This document shows, piece by piece, positions 11,300 through 22,107 of a stretch of 64,000 nt of DNA. The stretch lies in contig JBAIAC010000020.1 of assembly GCA_037349315.1 (NCBI GenBank), forward strand, positions 2,046,001-2,110,000, read 5' to 3'. The translations under genes and the position numbers were made by a program. This stretch comes from Chelydra serpentina. Taxonomy: Eukaryota > Chordata > Testudines > Chelydridae. Every line of letters starts with the position of its first letter. Within the stretch, counting starts at the first letter, position 1. The notes below the pieces were generated by a model. That model saw nothing but the letters and a program-made list of their open reading frames with translations. It made no database searches and was not told where the DNA came from.

Positions 11300-12440
11300 A
11301 GATTAAGATATAGTAAGTAATTTTTAAAAAAATTAAATTGAGTCAGATCAGAACTTGCTCACTGTTGTTGTGTACTTTTCTGTAGATTATTTATTTATTT
11401 ATTTATTTATGGGGGGTTTTGTTTGCATGTTTGTTTGTTGTAGTTTCTAAAACCCTTTAAGAATGCAGGCGATTGGCTTGCTTCTCACAGTTTCTCATCC
11501 TCCTCCCCTCCCCACCCCACACATAAAAAACAGTGCCCTTTGTCTTGTGCTTTTTATGGTGCCTGAGCCATTCTGTCTTTTTACCTGCTGAATTTCTAGT
11601 CTTCCTAGCACAGAACCCTACAAGATGCCAAGCCCTCTGCTCCAGCAAAGCATTTAAGTTTGTGAGTAACTTGAAGCACATGAGCACTCCTAATGAAATT
11701 AGAGCACTTTGCAGGATCATAATTAATTATTTTTATTATTTAGGAAGTTACCAAGTAATGAAGATCTTACAAAAACAATTACTGAGCAGTTAAGAGAATA
11801 ACCAGATAGTTTGAATGGCTGGTTCAGGTTATTGACTTTCCTTTTTGAAGAACTGGAGCAGTCCCAGTAAATTGACAAAAGAAAATACTATACTTTTATC
11901 AGCAAAAGTTGGCAAATATCAATTTTACCAAACACACACAAACTAGGATTTCCAACTCTCCAGAATTGTCCTGGAGTCTCCAGGAATTACAGATTAATTT
12001 TTAATTAAGGATTATGTCATGTGATAAAACCTCCAGGAATATATCCAACCAAAATTGGAAACCTTAACACAAACCCAAGCAAAAATATTTCCTTTGATAA
12101 TAATCCAAATTTACAGATAGGCAAACGTAAGAAAAATGCTGGTTGAGGAACTTATTAGCATTTGATTTAAACATATTTAATTTGTATATTTTCACATCTG
12201 ATGTTGACACTTTGTGTTTTAATGGCTACAAAACTTTACCTTTTTTGATTCTCAATGTCTACTGTCATTAAATATTTATTGCTGACACCCACTATTGTTT
12301 GACTTCCCATAATTTCTCACAACTGTGAAAATTAAAATTTATAAAAATAAAAAATGCTTAAAATTTAAAAATTGTCATTATCTGTTGAAATTAAAAAATA
12401 ATAAAAATTAAATTCTGCCAACCCTAACTTTAGAGATGCA
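11300..12440. other. No gene seen; AT-rich with a (TTTA)n tract
   Basis: It contains a simple TTTA repeat at about 11388-11411. The short frames at 11457-11793 overlap each other on opposite strands and show no domain. Confidence 0.4.
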
Positions 12441-12446
12441 ATGAGA

Positions 12447-12541
12447 GTGAGGTAATATCTTTTAATGGGCCAACTTCTGTTGCTGAGAAGCTATCGAGCC
12501 ACACAGAGCTCTTCTTCAGGCCTGAGAAAGATATTACCTCA
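12447..12541. repeat. Small inverted-terminus repeat (MITE-like)
   Basis: The ends are inverted copies: GTGAGGTAATATCTTT at the left and AAAGATATTACCTCAC at the right. The right-hand word 'aaagatattacctcac' recurs at about 33046-33061 in a related repeat. There is no coding capacity. Confidence 0.55.
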
Positions 12542-12777
12542 CATAACTTGTCTCGCTAGTACTTGAAAACAGTTAATACTTTCTCGCTAGTACTTTCAAG
12601 GTACTTAGATGCTAACCTCCAGATTTTGGTGACTAAGTCCCACTTTTAGGCAACACTGTAATCCACAAAACTCCCCCTCATTTGCTGCCTAATCCTGTAA
12701 TTTGCTTGGCACATACGTTTTTGCAGTAGGTTTTCCCTAGGATCCTATGGTCCTGCCTTTGAGCATGTGCTCCATCT

Positions 12778-13060
12778 AAGGGTATGTCTACATTGCAGTC
12801 CAAGTGAAGGTCTGAGGGATCTGGGCTTGTGAATTTGTTGTTTCCCAGCCTGTGCGTGAGTGTCCATACAGTATTTAAACCTGGTTTACACTTACTGGAT
12901 CCAGGTCTCACCCCCATGCTAATGTGTCCATACTGCACTATGCAGATCTTCTAACTCGGGTTTGTGGCTTGACCTGCATCCACACTGCAAAATGACAGGG
13001 CTTGCCCACAAGTCACAGCAGGGCTTAGGCTCTGACCCACCCCACAGGCAGGGTCTTACA
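12778..13060. repeat. Harbinger-type MITE fragment
   Basis: It begins 'agggtatgtctacattgca', matching the right terminus of the autonomous PIF/Harbinger element at 55953-60964 (gggtatgtctacact on its minus strand). The internal sequence has paired 'ctgggcttgtg' and 'gggcttgcccacaag'-like words. The other end is not clear. Confidence 0.5.
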
Positions 13061-13920
13061 TTGTGCCCCAGTCTGAATTGTAATTGTGAGGCATTCAGGG
13101 TGTTGGCTAATATTACATATTGTTAGAACTTGGTATTTAGCTCTTTCTTGGCTATTTTGCCCCGAAATGGAAGACGGAAGACAGGGCCATATTTGCAGAG
13201 GCTGAACAAACTATTGTGTTTTTCAAGGAGTTTGTATAGAATTGCTTTCCTATTTGTCTCAATTTAAAAATTGTTATCCCAGTCAGGATCAAGTACATAA
13301 CTACAAAAGGTTGTTCTTTTCAAGCTAGTCAGACAAGACACCTGTTACTCTTATGACCATGAAGAATAGTTAGAACTTAATGGACCTGAGTTTTACCCAA
13401 CTCTGAATGTGTTTTCCAATACTGAAGGAGAAATTTTAATCCCATCATTAAATACACATGCAAAACCACCCAAAATTCAGATAGTTTTGCATCCTAATGG
13501 GTGCAATTGCAAGAGCAAACAACTATTGTCCCAATTTTACAACTGTATTTCCTTGCAGGCACAATCTTGTCCCCGCCCCAAAGAGATTACATAACATGGC
13601 TGGTCTTCAAAAGATTATAATCTGTTCCTTATACCACCTGTTATAGTTAATCCTTTAGCTAATTTTCTAGAGGTCTGTGCTGACATACTGAAGGCACAGA
13701 GTTAAAAGGTTGATCACGTGGAAGTGATGAGATTACAATTGAAAATAACAGATTTTATTTAAAAACAAAAACAAAAAAACAACAAGGAAAATACATTAAA
13801 CAACTATTAAAATAATCTTCTTAAGGCTCCAAAAGTTAAGCATCCAAAAATTAAGTAAAGCCAAAATGAAGATTGCCTGTATATTTTGAATATCTTGATT
13901 GTAAAAATTAATATTATTTC
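13061..13920. other. No gene seen; probable intron or intergenic, contains an old repeat
   Basis: Positions about 13825-13870 carry words also seen at 29770-29850, 31590-31640 and 54320-54375 (ttaag, caaa and aaagttag motifs), fragments of an unnamed dispersed repeat. No coding signal was seen. Confidence 0.35.
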
Positions 13921-13936
13921 ATGGTTCAATTCTTAC

Positions 13937-14023
13937 CAAAATATTTCCTTTTATATCTCATGAAAAATATGACAATGGTTATGGAAATAACAACTAGTAT
14001 AAAATTCAATATTGGCATCTGTT
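13937..14023 (-). CDS. Transmembrane exon of an IgSF receptor-like unit (unit C)
   Basis: An 87-bp minus-strand exon lies between acceptor 'caattttcgcag' and donor GTAAGAAT, phase 1 in and out. It encodes QMPILNFILVVISITIVIFF and then MRYKRKYF: a membrane span followed by a basic stop-transfer stretch. Length, phase, donor sequence and the aromatic/basic end (KREYC versus KRKYF) match the exon at 1636-1728. Downstream on the minus strand lie the candidate tail exons at 11288, 10318 and 10170. An upstream IgV exon is not recognisable before 15 kb, where an ERV-like region starts. Confidence 0.55.
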
Positions 14024-14029
14024 CTGCGA

Positions 14030-14899
14030 AAATTGAAAATTTCATTTATTGTACTCTATATTATTGTTACACATATATTTCCATTTTAAAAATAAAAATG
14101 AAATCTTGCTTGAAAACAGTTAATACTATTTATTATCATCATTATTTGTATTATTGTATTGATTTTATTTGATGTGTATAGAAACACCATGAAGAATATC
14201 TTGTTCTTTTTGGAATTAATGAAATTCCAGTGTTTGCTCTCTAGTTCACACCATATCTGGGCTGTCAGCTGGATATTTTTAAAGGAACCTCAGGGAGTTA
14301 ACATGGATGCTAAACTCCCTTCGGCTTTTAGAAACAAACAGCTGAAGTTGTTAAATAATTTTAAGAAGCACAGACAATTTCAAGTGGGATACCATTTCAT
14401 CTGTCTAAGAATGACACCCATGAGTTTGATAATAAATAATAGTAAATAAATGTGATGATATTAAAGGAGATTATATAGAACCCTGACATTATATAATAAA
14501 TACTACTAATTATTATTATTACTATTATTTTCATTGTTGTTGTTGTTGTTGTTATTTCCAGTGGGAATTTTGATTTTTACAATGAATGCCTCCATTTCAT
14601 TTTTTAAAACACCCCACACACACAATTTTTATTTTTCAGGTTTCTCTTACCTCTTTTTTCTCCCCTCTCCCTTTTCCATAGACTCATAGGGGAGGTCTAC
14701 ACTAAAAGTACTACACTGGTATAGCTGCACTGATGTCTGACGAAGATCTCTGTATGTAATGAGAGATTTTGCCCTGAATGTTCTGACTGTTACAGCACCT
14801 GAAAAGATTCTTGCAGAAAACCTTGGAAGGAGTTTAAAAATCACTTATCTTATTTAATATAAGAGTCAGCATCAGGACACTTTGCTTTGCACAAAACAG
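14030..14899. other. No gene seen; AT-rich, with a small Harbinger-like MITE fragment
   Basis: A (GTT)n tract lies at about 14535-14553. Positions about 14686-14745 read 'ggggaggtctacactaaaag', close to the Harbinger terminus at 55953, and look like a MITE end. The frame at 14159-14449 shows no domain. Confidence 0.4.
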
Positions 14900-15808
14900 T
14901 TGTTAGTTTTAAGATTAAGTAGAAATTAATGTTAGTTTAAATATAGAAAATCCAACATGGCTGACCAAAATGGCAGAGACAGGGATGATGCAATCTAAAT
15001 GTAAAATTCTAGAATCCAAGAAGACATCAGGGGAGGAGCTTTCCTTAAGATGGTACAAAGGGAGTTTGGATATAAATACGTCTGATCTTCTTTTCTACCT
15101 ATTACTTAAGCGTGTATGATTCAGTCTGTAAATAAAGCTGGATGACTGTGTCTTGAGTGAGATCCCCCCCACCCATCTTGCGACTCGCTGATCACCATTC
15201 ACAGGATGTTAAATATAAAATGTTTAGTGTTAAATGTTAATGTCAATGTTAAGTAATTGTTTTAATTTGTGAATGTGATGATGGTCTCTCATATGTGTAT
15301 ATAAAGTCCACACACATTACATTCTGTTAAGTATAGGGTTAGATTGTATCTCTAAAACTTAAAGCCTTTGTGTATGCGGGATTTCTAGGTGCATGCTACA
15401 TTGAAACTACTGTATTTTCTGTATGTGTTAGATATCCTGTGTAGTCTGTGTCTTATATTTTGCTGCACCACTTTAATTATATGATTCTTTCTAACTGTAA
15501 TTTTATTGTATTTTATACTTTTCTGTATACTTTTTCTTGCTTTATCAAATAAATTGTGACCAATTATTTTTTGTAAATAAATGATTATTTTATTTTTGAA
15601 GAATTGCTGTTTCTGTGTGTGTCAGTCTTTGAGCAGAAGGCTGTATCCGTGTCCTTTCAGGGGTTACAAAGAGTAGCTCACTCTGGGGATGCCTCTGCTA
15701 ACACTCTGGCAATTCCTTTTGGGTGGGCCACAGGCTTGTTTCCCTTTTGTTAAATTAGACAAAGTTGTAGGGGACATAATTAGCATCTAAATCTTAGGAA
15801 AACAAATT
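14900..15808 (+). other. Possible ERV LTR
   Basis: The stretch has a TATA-like 'gatataaatac' near 15068, AATAAA hexamers near 15131 and 15575, and is followed at 15810 by 'attggtgtccctgggtgag', which has the form of a tRNA primer-binding site (TGG start). A gag-like frame follows at 17533. The left boundary is not fixed and no 3' LTR is present. Confidence 0.35.
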
Positions 15809-15959
15809 GGTGTCCCTGGGTGAGCTAAGTGCTATTTGATAGAGCCTGCTGCCAAGCCTGTATTGGTGGGCTTGAGGTGCTATTTTAAAACCCTGAAGCT
15901 TGAAAGCCTATTGGATAAAACGATGGTTGACATCAAACAGCAATTTTTTCTTCCTACTC

Positions 15960-17470
15960 TTTTCTCCTCTTTCCCCCCCCCTTTCTTTCTTCTCTTTCTT
16001 TTTCTGATAAATATACACACACACACACATGCACACTCAATACATACACAAACCGCACATACCCACACACCCCCTCAGCATATATACATACCTCATACAC
16101 CCCACACACATACATCACATATGATGCATACACACACACACACACACCTCACATACATATGCACATCCCTTAACACTCACAATCAGCACATATACATAAA
16201 ACACATACCTAACATACACATGCCCAGCATATACCATTTAGGGATCTGGGGCAAAAATTGGGGATTAGTCCTGCTTTGAGCAGGGGGTTGGACTAGATGA
16301 CCTCCTAAGGTCCCTTCCAACTCTGAGATTCTATGATTCTATGATATACATGCATACCATAAACACACACACATACACTGATACGCACCCAAAACATACA
16401 CACACGTGCATATATATCCACACACTAAAAACATGGGTTCTTTTTGATAAAGCATGCTAGAAGGTAAGTAAAAAGTTTTTAGTTGTAAGATCTTATTAAG
16501 GGAATTACTTTTTAAACTGATAGACTGAGCCTTAATCCTAAGAAAATTGGAAAGCCTGGGTAAAGCATTTAAGGGCTGGTGGAAGGCTCAGTCAATATAA
16601 TAATTCTGCAGCTATAAGGTAAAAGGTTTTTTTTTTTATTATTTAAAAGGTACCTGTTAAGAATTAATTGTCATTAATGTTGAAGTTTTGAATTAAAAGA
16701 ACCTAGGTAAATAGGCCGAAAGAAGGACAAGGGAAACAGAATTGGGCACCTAAAGCCTAAGGAAGGCAGGTTCTGGGTCAGGCACTGCGGAGACAGCAAA
16801 CACCTCGGGAGACAGACTCTATCCCATAAACCAGAGTCAGGCACCTAGAAGGAAGCAGAAGGCCTAGGGAAGCAGACTTTGGGGTCAGGCACCAACAGCA
16901 GAGGCTGGAGGGAGGCAGGCTTTATTCTGAGGAACTGTAAGGTATAATTGAAACATAGAAACTCATTGCCAAAAACCACTGGAGTCCTGGCTGTTTCTGA
17001 TGCCCAGGGTGGATTGGCAACAGTGGGATTGGTGGTATAAGAGTCCACAAGGAGTCGTGCACAAAACATGCAATCATAGTTTGTAGTAAAATTCAAAAGG
17101 ATCTTGCAGCCGTGCAAGTTTTAATGGTAAGTAAAGTTTGTTACTCAGGTGTGGCCAGGGTTGAGATTTTATAAATAGTCATTCTCGGGTTGAAATTACT
17201 ACCTGGTCAGATACAGGTGCTGTACACATACACATACCCACTTAAACATCTGGCAGCTGTGTGCAGGTCTGAAATGAGTAGGACCTGTCACTCAGGTGTG
17301 ATCAGGGTGGTAATTATATCCAGAATATTTTCACTACTTGGCCGGATTTGACATACATGCACGCACATCTGGCAGCCTTTTTTGGGTGTGGCTGGATTCA
17401 ACATATATACACATACACACAATATATATATACATGTGCATACACACACACACACACACAAACGCACACA
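15960..17470. repeat. (CA)n-rich simple repeat tracts
   Basis: Dense CA/CACATA runs at 16012-16225, 16345-16425 and 17395-17466 give spurious Thr/His-rich frames on the plus strand and Val/Cys-rich frames on the minus strand. A short unique stretch at 16690-17120 has repeated 'gggtcaggcacc' and 'cagactttg' words, possibly the ERV leader. Confidence 0.85.
16255..16344 (+). mobile_element. CR1 LINE, short 3' end
   Basis: The last about 85 bp of CR1 ('cctgctttgagcagggggttgg' up to the ATTCTATGATTCTATGAT octamers) is embedded in the CA-rich tract. Confidence 0.9.
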
Positions 17471-17532
17471 TATTAGTCTGTAAAGTTAAAAAAACATACA
17501 AACAGAGGTGTGGCTAGGGTTGTCTTGGCTAT

Positions 17533-17985
17533 GACAATGACAGGGAAAGTAAGGCATACTAGTGCTTCAGAAATAATGGTGGGAAATAGCTTGGAAGATT
17601 TTGTTAGAAAGGTAGGATGTGGCCCTTGTAAAGAGAAAGCACTTGTTGAGCCTGGTGCTTATTAGCAACTATGCAGACAATGGGAACAATGGGTTCCACC
17701 TAAGAAAAAAGGATTTTTTTTCAGGAGAACCTAGTAAAAAGGAGAAAAAGCACGCTTATTTACAAGGGTTACAGCTTATGGCTTGTACCCTGAATGAAGA
17801 AATAAATAAACTAATGTCAGAAAAACAAAACCTAAGGAAGGAGAGCGAGTTAGACAACTTGAGAATCTGTTATGGCACAGCACATGAAGAAATAAGCGAA
17901 CTTCAGAAAGAGCTGCCTCATAAGGTAACTGAATGTAAAGCTTTGGCATCAGAGTGTAAAAGAACCTACAGGAAGAAAGTGCTAA
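17533..17985 (+). pseudogene. ERV gag-like relic with coiled coil
   Basis: An opening frame from about 17533 has a conserved-looking N-terminus with a cysteine pair, broken by a stop near 17663 and then by a frameshift in a T-run near 17715. The next frame (17619 onward) is E/K/L-rich with heptad spacing over about 70 residues, consistent with a coiled-coil gag segment. It lies downstream of a possible LTR and primer-binding site. It is cut off by the hAT fragment at 17988. Retroviral origin is inferred from layout; no pol is present. Confidence 0.35.
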
Positions 17986-17987
17986 AC

Positions 17988-18450
17988 CAGGGGTTGGCAA
18001 CCTTTCAGAAGTGGTGTACTGAGTTTTCATTTATTCACTCTAATTTAAGGTTTCGTGTGCCAGTAATACATTTTAACGTTTTTAGAAGGTCTCTTTCTAT
18101 AAGTCTATATATTATATAACTGAACTATTGTTGTATGTAAGGTAAACAAGGTTTTCAAAATGTTTAAGAAGCTTCATTTAAAATTAAATTAAAATGCTGA
18201 TCTTACACTGCCGACCCGCTCAGCCTGCTGCTGGCCTGAGGTCCCATTCACCTAGGCTGGCAGCGGTCTGAGCGGAGACTGTGGCCGGGACCCCGACTGG
18301 CAATGGGCCATCAGCCAGAACCCCAGACCGGCAACAGGCTGAGCGGCTCAGCCCGCTGCCAGTCTGGGGTTCCATACGCCGGCTCCTGCCAGCCGGGGTC
18401 CCGGCTGCTGGCCCCACTCAGCCCGCAGCCGGTCTGGGTTCCCGTCCCTG
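17988..18450 (+). mobile_element. hAT-like non-autonomous element, left part with internal minisatellite
   Basis: It starts with the terminal sequence CAGGGGTTGGCAACC and continues through an AT-rich arm into a GC-rich tract at about 18200-18450, where 'cagcccgctgccggtctgggg'-like units repeat in both orientations. The CAGGGG terminus and this composite layout fit hAT-type non-autonomous elements common in reptile genomes. The opposite terminus is missing: the tract runs into the Tx1-type LINE. Confidence 0.55.
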
Positions 18451-18496
18451 CCCACATAGAGTGGGTACCTACATTCTCCCTGGTTCACCCATTCTC

Positions 18497-21400
18497 TTAG
18501 TCTCTCTCTGCACTTAGCTGAGGATGGGGGGTGGGGGGGGTTCTGGAGAAGCCGGAATAGGGGCTGCAACCTGGCGCATTCAAGGTAGGCATGCACCAGG
18601 TTTCCCTCATGCCACAAAAGGGGCAGGTCTCGGGTACAGGGGTGAACCGCACCAGGTGCACACCCATGCTCATGGCTCCATGAAGGAGCCTCCAACCAAT
18701 GTCCCCGGCGGGCCGTGGAACCAAGGTGGAATAAAGGCTGTCCCACCGGGGCTCCTCACCCTCCTTAGGTGGAAGATAGTCCTGCCATTTGGTGTCGAGG
18801 CGGGACACGAGTGTGAGGAAATGCAGTGTGTGGAGCACAAGCGTGTACAGGTAGTCCCTGGGCGCAGTTTGAAACCGGACCGGCTGCAGGGTGTGCAGCC
18901 GGCTCAGAGTGTGGGAGTGGGGAGGCCGGGGGGACTCGCGGAACAGGGTCCAAAGAAAAATATCCGGAGGGCCAGCGGTGAGGGGAGGGCGGGGAGCGCC
19001 CTCTTGCAGTGGTCGCCGCAGGAAGACGAGAGAATTGGGTGACACGGCGGCCTTCACCTCCCGGAGTACGCACCTGGGGGTCGGAAGGGTGGAGAGCCCC
19101 ATGCGTCGACCGAGAACACGGGGACCCTCCCAGTCCCCCCTGCCGTAGTCCAGGAGGTCTCCGACTCTGGTGGTTTCTGCCAGACCAACCTCCGGCGCAC
19201 TGAGGGAGACTCCGCCACCTGCACACGTAGATCAGGGTTGTGTAGCAGGGGCTCCGCGAGGAGGTCCGCCCCCTCGGTGGCCACAAAGGACCTGGTCGCT
19301 GAAAAAAAGCTTCCAGGTCCGGATGAGGTCCTGGTAGAAGACCAGCAGCTCAGAGAGGTCTCACGGAAGACCTCTCGGGTGGAGAAAAAAGAGCTGCCAG
19401 TCGTATCAGAGCCCTCAGAGGTGGCGGAGGAAGGTGTGCACCAACGTGCTCCACGCCGGACTACCTGCACCATAAAGGATGCTCTGCAAGGCCTGGAGGC
19501 GGAAGACATGGACCTGGCTGTGCAGGCAAAGCAGGCCCTGTCCCCACTCCTCCAGGGGAAGACTCAGGACCCATGCAGAGACCCAGTGCAGCCCCGGCCA
19601 GAAAAACTCCAGGGCTATCCTCTGGAGTCTGGCCAGGATCCTCGGGGCTGGGCTCAGGGTGTTGAGCCAGTGCCAGAGCATGGACAGGACTAGCTGATTC
19701 AGCACCAGTGCCCTCCCTCGCAGGGAGAGACACCGGAACAGTCCTGTTCATCTCCACAGCCGCTCACCCACCCTAGCCTCCAAATCCTGCCAGTTCTCCG
19801 GCGGAGAAGGTTGCGTGCCAGGTAGATAAACACAGAGATAGAGCAGCTCCACCGAATGGCTTGAAGCGTGGGTGGGAGGGAGCTCGCCTGCCACCCGTCC
19901 CCGACCACCAGGCCAGAACTCTTGACCCAGTTGACCTGGGCGGAGGAGGCAGCCGAGTACATGGTCTGGCAAGCTTCCACCCACACCAGGTCGTCCGGGT
20001 CCTGGACCACAAGGAGCATGTCGTCAGCGTACGCTGACAGGACCAACCGCAGCTCCAGCTCCCAAAGCACCAACCCCGTCAATCTCTGGTGGGGGAGACA
20101 TAGGAAGGGCTCGATCGCCAGAGCATACATCTGGCCTGAGAGGGGGCACCTCTGCTGTTCTCCCCGCCCGAAGCTGACCGGCTCAGTCAGGGTCCAGTTG
20201 AGCCTGACCAGACACTCCGCGGCAGCGTACAGCACCTGGAGAAAGCCCACGAACTGGGGCCCGAAGCCGAACGCCCGCAGGGTGCCCAGGAGATACCCGT
20301 GGTCCACCCAGTCGAACACCTTCTCCTGGTCCAGGGACAGGAGGGCTAATGACAGACCATCCCTACGCCCTGGACCAAATACAAGTTGTCAAATATGGTC
20401 TGGCCCGGGACGGTGTAGGTCTGGTCAGGATGGACCACGTCCGCCAGCACGGACCCCAGCCACAGTGAGATGGCCTTCGCTACGACCTTATAGTCCGTGC
20501 TGAGGAGCGAGACGGGACGCCAATTCTGTAGGTCGTGGAGGTCCCCCTTCTTCGTCAGTAAGGCGAGCACGGCTCGCCTGCACGAGAGAGGGAGGACCCC
20601 GCTTTGCAAGGACTCGGCCCAGACGATGACAAGGTCTGGGCTGAGGATATCCCAGAACACGTGGTAGAACTCCACGGTGAGCCCGGAGATTTATTGGTGG
20701 ACATGCGGCGGAGGGCTTCTGAGAGCTCGGCCAGGGAGAGAGGCAGCTCCAGCCGGTCTCGGTCACCCATGCTGACTGCCGGGATTTTGGTCCAGAGCAC
20801 CCTGCAGGCTTCGGCGTCGGTCGGATCCTGGGAGAAAAGGCTAGCGTAGAAGGCCCTGGCCCTTCCACACATCTCCTCTGGATCCGTGAGGGGGGTGCCG
20901 TCCTCTGCCAAGAGGCAGGTGATGTGCATTTTGGCCCCCCTCCACTTCTCCAGGGCATAGAAGAAGTGGGAGCTGTGATCCATCTCCCAAAGGAGACGGA
21001 TGCGGGATCGAACAAAGGCACCCTGGGCCCGATGGTATTCCAGGGCCCGGAGCTCCTCCCACTTCTCCCAGTACGCTGTGCGGAAGGGTGGATCCTCGGG
21101 GCCGGAGGCCAGACGCCTCTCTAGCTCTAAGACCTCCCGCTCCAACTGCCCTATCACCGCATCCTTCCGTCGGCTGGCGCCCCGGGTGTAGTCGCGGTAG
21201 AAGAGCTGTGCACGCACCTTCCCCACCACCGCCATGCTGAGGGAAAGGCACACCGCTGCTCGCGCCAGGCCAGCCAGAACTCCTGGAAGGACGCTACAAA
21301 GCCCACGTTCTCCAGCAAGCTGTTGTTAAAATGCCAATAGGCCGGCCCCGGCCTCTCCGAACTGAGAGAGGCCGTCACGGTCACCAACTGGTGATCCGAG

Positions 21401-22086
21401 AACGGAGCCGGCCGGACTCCGGAGGAGTGGGCTCGTGCCAGATGGAATGGTGAGAAGTAAATACGGTCCAACCGGGAGTGGCGCGACTGGTCCTCCTCCA
21501 CCCGGACATAAGTAAAGGTGACATCATCATCCGGGTGGTGGTCGCACCAGACGTCCACCAGGGAGTGATGGTCTACGATCTCCCTGAGGATTCCCGCGGC
21601 TGCCTGTGATGTCTCAACTCCTGAGCGGTCCCAGTCCTCGAGGGTGGTGTTAAAATCCCTGCCCAGGACCAGGCACTCCTGAGGATCCAGGGTGCCGAGG
21701 AAGGCCGACGCCTGCCGATAGAAACACACTCGGTCTGGGCCCGCGTTCGGGGCGTAAACGTTGACCAGGTTTTAGGTCAGCCCCTCCACGTGGGCCCGGA
21801 CATGCAGCAGGCGACCCAGCACGACCTCCGCTACCCCCAGCACCTCGGGCCGTAGCTCGGGGGAGAACAGGGTGGCCACCCCGGCCGAACGAGTGCTGAG
21901 GTGGCTAAAGTAAACCGTGTCCCCCGACTCCAGCCACCAGCTAGCCTCGATGGCTGGAACCGTGTGGGTCTCCTGCAGGAAGATCACAGAGTACCCCCCC
22001 TCCCAAAGGAAGGAGAGCACCTGGCTCCTGCGGACACCCACGCTACAGCCTCTGGTGTTCAATGTTGCAAAGATGGTGTCCTTCAT
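18497..22086 (-). pseudogene. Tx1-type LINE ORF2 (endonuclease, RT, C-terminal Cys motif), broken
   Basis: ORF2 begins at 22086 (MKDTIFATLNTRG). The apurinic-type endonuclease shows NTRG, FLQETH, a degenerate GDFN (GRDFNTTL), SRLDRIY and FSDHQLV. A stop near 21770 separates the first two pieces. The RT spans roughly 20675-19700, with NWRPVSLLSTDYKVVAKAI, a degenerate motif A (KVFDWVDHG), CPLSGQMYALAIEP and the catalytic AYADDMLL. The last piece (19102-18497) carries WRLLHGAMSMGVHL and CPFCGMRE, as in zf-RVT ends of Tx1 and L1-plant type ORF2s. At least five frame breaks mean no full-length product. Many opposite-strand frames here are shadows caused by the high GC content. Confidence 0.85.
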
Positions 22087-22107
22087 AGGGAGGGCTGGGG
22101 CAAATCC

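Noticed and set aside
15836..16279. A 147-codon frame with Thr/His repeats.
   Set aside because: The repeats are translation of CA/CACATA simple sequence.
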